A stretch of 39,880 nt of DNA. Source: a virus. The position numbers were made by a program, and so were the translations under genes. How positions within the stretch are numbered: the first letter of the stretch is position 1; each line of letters starts with the position of its first letter. The stretch is from positions 1 through 39,880 of IMG/VR virus record IMGVR_UViG_3300025127_000085. One strand, 5' to 3'. Shown one piece after another: positions 1-8,252 of the stretch. Under the pieces are notes generated by a model. That model was not told the DNA's origin. It made no database searches and was given only the letters and a program-made list of their open reading frames with translations.

Positions 1-2
1 TA

Positions 3-1292
3 GAGACAGATCCTGTTACAGGTGAGAGTGAGATTATATCTGGTTCTGCTAACGCTGAGACTGCTGCAGCTTTTACTGAGGCTAAAGAGGCTGAAGAGGC
101 TACACCAAGTAAACAGGCTACAGTTCAAGGTCAGCTAGAAGGATTGATGGCTCAGTTCGAGGGTGGTGCTACACCTGCTTGGGCTGCAGGAGCTATGAGA
201 TCTGCTACTAACGCCATGATCTCAAGAGGTCTTGGTGCATCCTCTATAGCAGGACAGGCTATTGTACAGGCTGCTATGGAGTCTGCGATACCTATCGCAC
301 AGATAGATGCTGCTACACAGGCTCAGTTTGAAGCACAGAACTTGTCTAACAGACAACAACGTGCAATGCTTGCAGCACAACAAAGAGCACAGTTTATAGG
401 GCAAGAGTTTGATCAAGCGTTCCAGGCTCGTGTGCAGAACGCAGCTAAGATTGCTGACGTAGCTAACATGAACTTTACTGCTGAACAGCAGATAGCTCTT
501 GAGGATTCTCGTGCAGCTAACACAGTAAATTTAAACAATCTGTCTAACAGACAGTCTATGGTGATGGCAGAAGCTGCTGCTCTATCTCAACTAGATATGG
601 CTAACCTATCTAACAGACAACAGGCTGCTGTACAGAACGCAGCTAACTTTTTACAGATGGATATGGCTAACCTGTCGAACAGACAGCAGACAGAGGTGTT
701 CAAAGCACAGCAAAACATACAGGCTTTGTTTACTGATCAGGCTGCAGAGAACGCTGCTGAACAATTCAACGCAGCGAACCAAAATCAAACAGATCAGTTC
801 TTTGCTAACCTAGCCAGTCAGACATCACAGTTTAACTCTGTTCAAGCAAACGCTATGGATCAGTTCAACGTCAACAGTGTCAACGCACTGAGAGAGTTTA
901 ACTCACAGATACAACAGCAAAGAGACTTGTTTAACGCACAGAACGGTTTGGTGATAGCACAGGCTAACGCTCAGTGGAGACAAAACTTAGCGACACTTAA
1001 CACTGCTGCACAGAACGAAAGTAACATGGCTTTTGCTCAGACTATAAACGCTTTAACATCTACTAATCTTGATGCAATATGGCAGAGAGAAAGAGATATA
1101 ATGTCTATGGCTTTCCAAGTGTCAGAGGGTAACGCTGAAAGAGCTAACAGTATCATACTTCAGAAGATGGCTGCTGACGCTAATATAGACGTTGCTGAGT
1201 TACAGGCTAAGATAGGAGCTAAAGAACAAACTGGTAATTTTATTGGGGAGTTGGCTCTAAAAGCATTTTCTGGTTTAAATTTATTTAATTAA
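3..1292 (+). CDS. Repeat-rich Gln/Asn virion protein (5' truncated)
   Basis: The reading frame is open from the left window edge, so the true start lies outside; the TTG-ATG at 144-149 is internal. The protein is rich in Gln, Asn and Ala, almost fully helical in character, and carries four copies of an LSNRQ motif in units of about 20 residues (DNA near 346, 541, 607 and 671). No enzymatic motif is visible. It is the first of five packed genes that include a lysozyme-like protein and a very long protein, the usual setting for tail or internal virion proteins. I infer a structural role; the exact one (internal virion protein, tail-associated repeat protein) is not decidable here. Confidence 0.75.
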   Translation, partial: ETDPVTGESEIISGSANAETAAAFTEAKEAEEATPSKQATVQGQLEGLMAQFEGGATPAWAAGAMRSATNAMISRGLGASSIAGQAIVQAAMESAIPIAQIDAATQAQFEAQNLSNRQQRAMLAAQQRAQFIGQEFDQAFQARVQNAAKIADVANMNFTAEQQIALEDSRAANTVNLNNLSNRQSMVMAEAAALSQLDMANLSNRQQAAVQNAANFLQMDMANLSNRQQTEVFKAQQNIQALFTDQAAENAAEQFNAANQNQTDQFFANLASQTSQFNSVQANAMDQFNVNSVNALREFNSQIQQQRDLFNAQNGLVIAQANAQWRQNLATLNTAAQNESNMAFAQTINALTSTNLDAIWQRERDIMSMAFQVSEGNAERANSIILQKMAADANIDVAELQAKIGAKEQTGNFIGELALKAFSGLNLFN

Positions 1293-1301
1293 GGATTAAA
1301 C

Positions 1302-2300
1302 ATGTTAACTTATGAACAAGACAAAAAAAGAAAAAGACTAATTGAACAGGCTAATCCTGAATTAAATATAAGTAATCCTGGTGCAGGGGAAAGATTGAGA
1401 TCAGGACTTGGTGCTCAAAAACTTTCAGTTCCTGACGCTGATGAAGTTAGAGAGGGTATGAGGAGAAATAGTAATGACTCTAAAGAAAACTCTAAAGATA
1501 GATCTGATGATATGCTTGCTTTTGCAGGTGGTTGGGGGGAAATACTAGGAGAGGTATTTGCAAGTGAAAATGAATCTCCTGAGTTTAAAGAATCTAAAGC
1601 ACAGATATCAGATGAAGATGTAGAACTTCTTGATACACAGCTAGAGAGAAGGGAGTTGTCTCAAGCAGGTGGCACTATGGAAGAATATCCAACAGATGCA
1701 AAGGATGTGACTGGAATAGGGACTGTGTTATCTTTTATTGCCACTGGTGAAAGCTATGGAGGTAGTTTAAACGCAGCCAACAGAGGTACTTTATACGGAA
1801 AAATAATAGGTTCTACTAAAAATGCTAAAAGAAAGGGTAAACCAATATCTGAGTTGACCGTTGGAGAAATAAAAGAACTACAAAAAATAACAGATCCTAA
1901 TAATCGTGATAGATTATTCGCAGTTGGAATATCTAACATGGAACCAGATACATTTACTGAAGCACAGAAAGCAACAGGTGTTTTAGATAGTGCTATATTT
2001 AATAAAGAAACCCAACAAAAAATGAGTGAGTATCTTATAAAGGGTAAAGCAAGCACTAGAAAAACTTATCAGTGGTTAATGGGTAGTGAAGATGTATCTA
2101 TAGACGATGCTATTTTAGGGTTATCAAAAACTTTTGCTTCAGTGCCAGTTCCTTACGATGTAAAAAGAGGCGGTAGGACTATAAAAGCAGGACAAAGTTA
2201 TTACTCAGGTTTGGGTGGTAACAAAGCAGGGCACTCACTTGAAAAAGTAAAATCTGTTTTACGTGGTGCTAGAGACTCAATGAAACCTGAGGAAAGTTAA
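1302..2300 (+). CDS. Virion-associated lysozyme-like muramidase
   Basis: 332 residues. A charged N-terminal part of about 130 residues precedes a lysozyme-like region at about 138-250. There Glu150 in TGESYGG sits where phage muramidases place their catalytic acid. It is followed by AANRGT, ISELTVGEIKELQ and FAVGISNMEPDTFTEA, which resembles the glycine-rich active-site floor of lambda-type muramidases. The gene lies among virion genes and far from the endolysin at 25427, so it is more likely a particle-borne peptidoglycan hydrolase used at DNA entry than the lysis enzyme. An AAGGA ribosome site precedes the ATG. Assignment is by motif pattern only. Confidence 0.6.
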   Translation: MLTYEQDKKRKRLIEQANPELNISNPGAGERLRSGLGAQKLSVPDADEVREGMRRNSNDSKENSKDRSDDMLAFAGGWGEILGEVFASENESPEFKESKAQISDEDVELLDTQLERRELSQAGGTMEEYPTDAKDVTGIGTVLSFIATGESYGGSLNAANRGTLYGKIIGSTKNAKRKGKPISELTVGEIKELQKITDPNNRDRLFAVGISNMEPDTFTEAQKATGVLDSAIFNKETQQKMSEYLIKGKASTRKTYQWLMGSEDVSIDDAILGLSKTFASVPVPYDVKRGGRTIKAGQSYYSGLGGNKAGHSLEKVKSVLRGARDSMKPEES

Positions 2301-2301
2301 C

Positions 2302-2814
2302 ATGACAGAAGCAGCACTTATGACATCAATACCAGGACAGTCTCTTACAGACTATCCTAAAAACTATCCTTGGGAAAGACCTCCTGAAATAACAGATCCT
2401 AATGAAGTTGTAAGATTTCACATTGACAGAATTTCAGACGAGGATGTTATAGACAACGTTCTACAACTTCTTCAATTTGGAATACCTGCGAAGACATTAT
2501 CTGAGTCTATGATGACAGCAGCAGTGAGTTCAGGTATTCATAGTATAGATGTAAGTCTTATAGTTGAGCCTATTGTCAGAGACTTTATGATGAAGGCTGC
2601 TGACATGGCAGGTATAAAATACAAAGAAACATTTAATCCTGATGAAATGACTATGGCTGAACGTGCCTCTCTCTTTGATGAGGCTGTTGCATCAATACCT
2701 GAAGATGAAAGAGATAAAGGATTTGAGGTAGTTAAAGAAGCTGCTGAGTCTATGAAAGAAGAACCAGTTGAGGAAGAAACAAAAGAAGAACCTAAAGGTT
2801 TAATGGCGAGGTAA
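2302..2814 (+). CDS. Conserved phage virion-region protein
   Basis: 170 residues, one base after the previous stop, with a GAGGAAAG ribosome site. The N-terminus has an IPGQSLT...YPWERPP motif. A helical core around residues 55-100 contains GIHSIDVSLIVEPIV, and the C-terminus is a Glu/Lys-rich tail ending EPKGLMAR. I recall similar proteins from marine myo- and podophages, where no function is assigned. Position between a muramidase and large virion proteins suggests a structural or assembly role (inference). Confidence 0.75.
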   Translation: MTEAALMTSIPGQSLTDYPKNYPWERPPEITDPNEVVRFHIDRISDEDVIDNVLQLLQFGIPAKTLSESMMTAAVSSGIHSIDVSLIVEPIVRDFMMKAADMAGIKYKETFNPDEMTMAERASLFDEAVASIPEDERDKGFEVVKEAAESMKEEPVEEETKEEPKGLMAR

Positions 2815-2818
2815 TAAA

Positions 2819-3799
2819 ATGTCTATAATTGCAGGTGCTATGTTTGGCAGAGTAGCTGATGCTATGAAAGATAACAGAGAGTACATGAAGAAAAAACATG
2901 AACTCTTGCAAACTTATTTTATGAACACAGGTTTTGAAGATTTAAAAAAAGCAAACGATGCTAGAAAATTAAGGTCAGCAAGAGTAGCTATGGCAGAGGG
3001 TCTTGGCCTGTCTAAGGCTGCTGCTTCTGTTTTAGAAACATCTGGTCAACTTGAGTTAGAAATAAAAAGGTTATCTGATCTAAATGATAAAGGTGAACTT
3101 GATAAATCTCAATTAAAAAAGATAAGTGAGTTTATTGTTGAATCTTTGCCAGAAGAAAAAGTAACTGCTGCAATGAAATATGTCACTAGTGGAGATTTGA
3201 GTTTTTCTAAACCTGGGTCTGCCAGTGAAACAGCTATTGCCGCAATGTACAATGCCACAGACGATCAAGAGTTTATGGAAGCAGCTTTTAATTTTTCTAC
3301 ATCTATCAGAGATGAGCCAACTATTAAGTTGGGTCCAATTGACTACACGACTCGTTCTGCAGATATAATAACACTTTCAGATAGAAGGGCTGCTTATAAT
3401 AATTTAGCATCTAGTATAGGGGGTTACTTAGGTACAGGTATTGTCAATGATACTCAAGGTAATTTTTTATCTTTCCAAGGTGAATCTCCAGAAAATTCTC
3501 AAGCAATTTTAAATAACGCCTACAATGTGTATGAGAATATTTATAAGAGTGCAGGAGCGTTAGAAAATCCATCAGAAATTATTAATAAGATAGGAGATAA
3601 TGTTAGGATTCTAAAAGAATCTGGACAAGATCTAGATCAAATAGCAAGCAACCCTTCTTTTGATGTAAACTTTAAACCTAAACCTGTTGTGATTGATCCA
3701 GAGGCTTCAGCAGCTAAAGATGCTATGACGCTTGGTGGTATTACAAAAAAAGATTACGAAGAGAATTTTTTTAATGAAAATAGACTAAATAAAGAGTAA
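2819..3799 (+). CDS. Predicted virion structural protein
   Basis: 326 residues, not recognised. The N-terminal third is helical and charged (KDNREYMKKKHELLQ, then KRLSDLNDKGELDKSQLKK), the rest is mixed. There are no membrane segments or catalytic motifs. Start is supported by GAGGT 8 bases upstream, and the gene is packed with its neighbours in the same orientation. Context suggests a tail or internal core component. Confidence 0.7.
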   Translation: MSIIAGAMFGRVADAMKDNREYMKKKHELLQTYFMNTGFEDLKKANDARKLRSARVAMAEGLGLSKAAASVLETSGQLELEIKRLSDLNDKGELDKSQLKKISEFIVESLPEEKVTAAMKYVTSGDLSFSKPGSASETAIAAMYNATDDQEFMEAAFNFSTSIRDEPTIKLGPIDYTTRSADIITLSDRRAAYNNLASSIGGYLGTGIVNDTQGNFLSFQGESPENSQAILNNAYNVYENIYKSAGALENPSEIINKIGDNVRILKESGQDLDQIASNPSFDVNFKPKPVVIDPEASAAKDAMTLGGITKKDYEENFFNENRLNKE

Positions 3800-3807
3800 G
3801 GCTTCTT

Positions 3808-6800
3808 ATGGCAGAGTACTTAAACAAAGCTACTGATGGTGTATTTTTAGACCTCGTAGAGGATGAACAATTTAGAAAAGACTTAGTTGCGTTTTTTACT
3901 GGTGGTAGGTATAACTACACAGAGAAAGACTACAATGAAAAAGGTATTGAAGGTTTTGCAGAAGATTTTGTAGAGCACATGAGAGGGCATGACTGGAACG
4001 AAGTTACTGCTGCAAAAGATTTAAACTACGCAAAAAATAAAGATGTAGATGTCAGTGGTAAACAGGCATTTGGTAGATTAATACAAGCTTGGGATAGCTC
4101 TGACAAAGCAGGTACAAATAATTTTCTTACTTCTTCAGGAGATTTTTTTGAGGCTATTGCTACAGCACCCTCAAGTTATCTTGCTCTTGGTAGTCTTGGT
4201 TTGGGTAAACTTGCTTCTAAAGCAGGGACTAAAGGGCTACAAATACTGACTAGAAAAGAGTTAAAGAAACAACTGTCAAAAGAAATACGTCCAAGTATTC
4301 TTAAATCTGCAGGGATAGGTGCGGCTGAAGGTGCAGTGGTTGGAACAACTCAGTCTGTTTTAGGTGGAGAAACAAGAGAAGAACTTATTGAGGGATACGA
4401 GTATACTAACGCTGACGTAGCCATTGATGCAGCTTTTAATCTTGCTTTAGGTGGTGCTCTGGGAGCAGGGGGTGGAAAACTTGCATCTTTAAAACAGAAA
4501 AAAATAGATGAGTTATTTCTTGAAAGGTCTAGAAATTTAAACGATAAAACAAAAAAAGAATTAAGGAAATCTTTTTACACTCTTAAAAGAGCCAGTAAAA
4601 ATAAAGCACTTCTTAAAAATGCCACTGATCGTGTTGTAGATATAGAGGCTGTCATAGCTGCAAAGAAGGGTGATAAAACTGCTAAGATATTAAACCCACT
4701 TGATCCAGACAAAGTAAAACGTGGTGGAGAAATACTTAAATTAATAAGTAAAGAGGATGCAAGTGGAAGACTTGACTCTGGTTTATCTATCGAAACGTTA
4801 AGATCAGTAACTGCAGCAACAATTGATATTGTTGAAAAACTAGGTGTTAAAGATAACGAGAGAATAAGTTCAAAAGTTACTGAAGCACTTAGGTCTGGTG
4901 ATCCTGAAATATTATCTGAGTTAGATAAGATTAGGAACAATTATGGGTTGACTAAAGAAGAAATGTCTTTGGTATATCTGTCTGAGTTTTCTCAAGCAGG
5001 TAAAGTTTTAGCTGAAGCTAGTATTATTTCTAGAGCACAAAGAAAAGCATATAAAGAGGCATTTAATAAGGACGCTATGGAGCTAAAAGAATTAGCTGAA
5101 CATGGTGTGTCAAGTATTTCTGATCAAAGGGCTGCAGAGTTAAGTCAAGAAGTAATACGTAACTCAGCTAAAAGAACTGTAGGTGGAAAGTTATTAGATT
5201 TTACCAGAGACTTAGATGCTATGAGAATATCTTTTATGACTTCTCAACCTGCAACCACTGCTCGTAACGTAACATCTACAGTTATTCTGGCAGGTGTAGA
5301 CCTTGTTGATGAATTTTTTAGAGGTCTTTACACAGGAAAAACTTTCTCAAACCCTGGTGACGTAATTAGGAATATGACTTCCACATTGAGAGGTATGACA
5401 TACAACCAAGCTCACGCCAGAGTTTTAAAAGATATGTTTATGGAAGAAATGCCAGAGACATATGCTTCAGTATTTAATGATGCAATGAGACTTGAGGTAG
5501 GTGTTGGCAGTAACAGTGCTATGGCACAAGCAGGAAGACTCGTTAACGTTGTCAACACTGCAACAGATACCTTCTTTAAAGAGGGGATGTTCTTTTCTAG
5601 TTTAGATAGACAACTAAGAAACTCAGGCAGAAGTGTTGAGGATCTAATTAAGTCTGGAGCTTCGCTAGACTCTTTACCAGAGGGCATGGTTAGAAAAGCA
5701 TATGATGATGCCAACAGATTTACTATGCAAAGATCTTATATTGACGATGAATCTGCTTTTGCACAGGCCGCTAGATTTGCAATAGACGTAAACAGAAAAG
5801 TTCCTTTCTTTGTATCAGGCGCAATGGGTATTCCTTTTCCAAGATACGTAGCTAATCACTTAGAAATGGTCGCTGACTACACACCAGTTATGGGGTATGT
5901 TCTTAGAAAATTAGGAAGTGACCCTATAAAAACTGACGAGGACAGAGTTGTAAGACAGATGACTGGTTTATCTATGGCTATAGCAGGTTATACTTTAGCT
6001 AGTATGAAAGATGGTGAGGTAGATTATAAGTCTATTAAAACATCTTTAGAAGCTGAAGCAGATATAGCTCCTTCTGCAGGTTTTGTTATAGCTCACCTGT
6101 ACATGGGTGATTTAGCCTATAGAGGGATGAAAGGTATGCCTCTTCCTAAAGCCAGAGAGTTAGGCACAGTTCTTGGTGGATTAACTGATTTTAGTGCAGA
6201 CTTTACTTTTATAGATGAATTGTTACAAAGTGGTAAAGAGGGTAGATTTACAGAGGGATTTCAAAAATCTTTAGGGAACGTCATATCTACTTTTACTTAC
6301 CCTGGAATAATAGCTAAAGATTTAGTAGGTCAAGTAGACTACGATGCAGCAGGTGTTCCTTTTGTCAGAAACATAGAAGGAGAGATGCCAGGGTCTGATG
6401 CAACAGACATTAGTTTAAAGGGTGAAAATATTGACCTTACTACTTTGGTAGCTCAGTCCACAAGGTTTGCAGTAGACTTAAAAGGTATACAATACCTACA
6501 AAGTTTTAATGGTGAAACAGACATAGATTATTTTTCTCCATTTAATCCTGCTGCAATAGGTAAAATAAATCCTGTTCTAAAACAAATAACTGGTTTAGCT
6601 CAGAACCCACCACTGACTGAGATAGAAAAAGAGATGAATAGATTAGCTTTAGAACCTTTTGATTTATACAAAACATATAGTCAGAAAAATGCAACAGTAG
6701 ATTTTTTGATGAGAAGGGATCTTTCTCAAAACTTACACAAAGAATTTATAGATTGGAAACAAGAAATTCCTTTGGGAGGTTTAGCAAAAGGGAGAACTTA

Positions 6801-7146
6801 CGATCAACTTGGAGATGACTTTGATTTAAAATCTGAGTTTTTTAAAACGTGGGTAGGTGATAAAATAAAAGAATCTAAAAAAGAACAAATGGAAAATCTA
6901 ACAAGTTATATGTCCTCTAAAACAACTAAGCATAAAGCTAGAGGTTTTATTAGAAACAATTATGAAATAAAAAAGAAAGAACTTGGTGACACTATATTTA
7001 ATGTAGCTGCTGAAGAATTATCTAGAGGAAGAGTAAAAACAAGTAAAGCATTTTTAGCTAGTTCAGATAGTATTTTGGATGAGTTAAATAGGAGACTGGC
7101 AATACTTAGCACAGTTAAAACAATAGAAGATACTGAAGATGACTAA
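3808..7146 (+). CDS. Large internal virion / ejection-type protein
   Basis: 1112 residues, the longest gene in the window and the last of the left plus-strand block. Near residues 160-235 there are two small-residue hydrophobic stretches (SAGIGAAEGAVVGTT and ALGGALGAGGGKLA) of the glycine-zipper kind. Long charged helices flank them, and a hydrophobic, aromatic stretch (VPFFVSGAMGIPFPRYVANH) lies near residue 670. Size, position at the end of the virion operon and amphipathic segments match internal core proteins ejected into the cell wall by podoviruses. No peptidase or transglycosylase motif was found here. Its stop is followed within ten bases by a strong terminator. Alternative: a tape-measure-like protein. 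Confidence 0.65.
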   Translation: MAEYLNKATDGVFLDLVEDEQFRKDLVAFFTGGRYNYTEKDYNEKGIEGFAEDFVEHMRGHDWNEVTAAKDLNYAKNKDVDVSGKQAFGRLIQAWDSSDKAGTNNFLTSSGDFFEAIATAPSSYLALGSLGLGKLASKAGTKGLQILTRKELKKQLSKEIRPSILKSAGIGAAEGAVVGTTQSVLGGETREELIEGYEYTNADVAIDAAFNLALGGALGAGGGKLASLKQKKIDELFLERSRNLNDKTKKELRKSFYTLKRASKNKALLKNATDRVVDIEAVIAAKKGDKTAKILNPLDPDKVKRGGEILKLISKEDASGRLDSGLSIETLRSVTAATIDIVEKLGVKDNERISSKVTEALRSGDPEILSELDKIRNNYGLTKEEMSLVYLSEFSQAGKVLAEASIISRAQRKAYKEAFNKDAMELKELAEHGVSSISDQRAAELSQEVIRNSAKRTVGGKLLDFTRDLDAMRISFMTSQPATTARNVTSTVILAGVDLVDEFFRGLYTGKTFSNPGDVIRNMTSTLRGMTYNQAHARVLKDMFMEEMPETYASVFNDAMRLEVGVGSNSAMAQAGRLVNVVNTATDTFFKEGMFFSSLDRQLRNSGRSVEDLIKSGASLDSLPEGMVRKAYDDANRFTMQRSYIDDESAFAQAARFAIDVNRKVPFFVSGAMGIPFPRYVANHLEMVADYTPVMGYVLRKLGSDPIKTDEDRVVRQMTGLSMAIAGYTLASMKDGEVDYKSIKTSLEAEADIAPSAGFVIAHLYMGDLAYRGMKGMPLPKARELGTVLGGLTDFSADFTFIDELLQSGKEGRFTEGFQKSLGNVISTFTYPGIIAKDLVGQVDYDAAGVPFVRNIEGEMPGSDATDISLKGENIDLTTLVAQSTRFAVDLKGIQYLQSFNGETDIDYFSPFNPAAIGKINPVLKQITGLAQNPPLTEIEKEMNRLALEPFDLYKTYSQKNATVDFLMRRDLSQNLHKEFIDWKQEIPLGGLAKGRTYDQLGDDFDLKSEFFKTWVGDKIKESKKEQMENLTSYMSSKTTKHKARGFIRNNYEIKKKELGDTIFNVAAEELSRGRVKTSKAFLASSDSILDELNRRLAILSTVKTIEDTEDD

Positions 7147-7151
7147 AAAGA

Positions 7152-7176
7152 AACCCCCAGAGATTAACTGGGGGTT
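7152..7176. terminator. Bidirectional intrinsic terminator between convergent operons
   Basis: Perfect 9-bp stem AACCCCCAG / CTGGGGGTT with the loop AGATTAA. It sits between the plus-strand stop at 7146 and the minus-strand stop at 7187. T-rich tracts leave the stem on both strands (TATAGTTTGTTATTTC on plus; TTTCTTTTTAG on minus), so it can end both transcripts. Confidence 0.9.
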
Positions 7177-7186
7177 ATATAGTTTG

Positions 7187-7411
7187 TTATTTCTTTTTAG
7201 TGTTCTTGTAGTTTATCATTTTGTCTGAGTACGAGAACGCTTCTTCTATTATCTCCTCAGACCTGACATACTTACCAGAGGCAAGGAGTCCTGACAAGGC
7301 ATGACCTGCAAAGAAATCGTCAGTCTCCACCTTTATCTGAGTAGTGTCTTTCTTTGACACAAACTCTTGGGCTTCCTGCTCAAGGGTTTTTTTATTATCT
7401 TTGTTAGTCAT
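7187..7411 (-). CDS. Small conserved phage protein, unknown function
   Basis: 74 residues, last gene of the minus-strand block. It contains DDFFAGHALSGLLASG followed by EEIIEEAFSYSDKMI. This resembles a short helical protein often seen beside nucleotide-metabolism genes in phages, as far as I recall; no function is known to me. Start overlaps the upstream stop by four bases (ATGA), which suggests translational coupling with the DUF3310 gene. Confidence 0.75.
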   Translation of the reverse strand: MTNKDNKKTLEQEAQEFVSKKDTTQIKVETDDFFAGHALSGLLASGKYVRSEEIIEEAFSYSDKMINYKNTKKK

Positions 7412-7755
7412 TTATGTTTTTCTTTTAACGACTCTAACATCCTGGCAAGATACCACTGTGCTTTCTCCATATCTTCTACAGGATTAGTTTTATATCTGTA
7501 ACGATGCTGATACTTGATTACGTTACCATGACAGTAGTCTATAAAGCCATCAAGACCTAACACTTGTTTTATGTAGTCGATACATTCTATGCCATCGTCT
7601 GCATGGTTATAGTGAAAGGGTCTATCAACTGGGTTAAATTTAGAACTCATCTCTTTCCTTCCTGCTAAGTCTATTATATCTGAAATACTATATCTGTTAC
7701 ACTCTCCACAGTGACCATCATCATCAAGAAGAAAACCGCAGTCTTTGCATTTCAT
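7408..7755 (-). CDS. DUF3310 protein with N-terminal zinc ribbon
   Basis: 115 residues. Residues about 42-110 match the DUF3310 pattern: RPFHYN, ECIDYI, then GNVIKYQHRY and EDMEKAQWYLARML. This family is related to T7 gp1.7, reported as a nucleotide kinase, so a role in nucleotide supply is plausible. Before it sits a possible zinc ribbon with two CxxC pairs (CKDC at 3-6, CGEC at 16-19). Neighbouring ribonucleotide reductase and MazG genes fit a nucleotide-metabolism role. Confidence 0.8.
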   Translation of the reverse strand: MKCKDCGFLLDDDGHCGECNRYSISDIIDLAGRKEMSSKFNPVDRPFHYNHADDGIECIDYIKQVLGLDGFIDYCHGNVIKYQHRYRYKTNPVEDMEKAQWYLARMLESLKEKHK

Positions 7756-7763
7756 ATTCTATC

Positions 7764-8249
7764 CTAGCCTATAGCAACAGAGTGTGTACTGTGTTCTACC
7801 ACGTAGTCTAAAGGAAGTATAGTAATTAAATCACCTCTACCTGGTCTGGTTAATAGTCCAAACTCACCCTTAAAATATTCAGTACATCTTTTTCTAAGAT
7901 CGTGTATAATGTTGGATGGGTCTAACAGATAAAAAAAGTCTTTCGCTCTTACTGCAACAAACCTATCTATACCGTTAGGAACTCCCCACCCCTTAGTCGG
8001 TTTCCAATCAGGAGGACGCTTGACTGTGCGTAGTTCCCACCAGATTGTGTAGTCCACTGGTCCTCTTCTTTCAAATCGTTTAGCTGCTTTAACGTCAACC
8101 TTACCAAACTCTTTGTCTAAAACATCCCAGTGTTCAAAGATGTCTTCATCCCTTGTAGCAGATCTAACAAAGTTATTTCCACGTAACTTTATAAATTCTT
8201 TCTCTGCTGCTGTTCCCTCTCTAATAGAGGAAGCGTTTCTTTTCGCCAT
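7764..8249 (-). CDS. Putative PD-(D/E)XK-like nuclease
   Basis: 161 residues. The order of acidic residues (Glu near residue 18 in AAEKEF, EDIFEHWDVL, then GKVDVKAAKRF near residue 50) is compatible with a restriction-endonuclease-like fold of the form E...D...xVK. The rest, including RPPDWKPTKGWGVPNGIDRFVAV, is not diagnostic. The gene is adjacent to ribonucleotide reductase in the DNA-metabolism block. A DNA-processing nuclease is a reasonable guess but is not established. Confidence 0.5.
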   Translation of the reverse strand: MAKRNASSIREGTAAEKEFIKLRGNNFVRSATRDEDIFEHWDVLDKEFGKVDVKAAKRFERRGPVDYTIWWELRTVKRPPDWKPTKGWGVPNGIDRFVAVRAKDFFYLLDPSNIIHDLRKRCTEYFKGEFGLLTRPGRGDLITILPLDYVVEHSTHSVAIG

Positions 8250-8252
8250 TGG

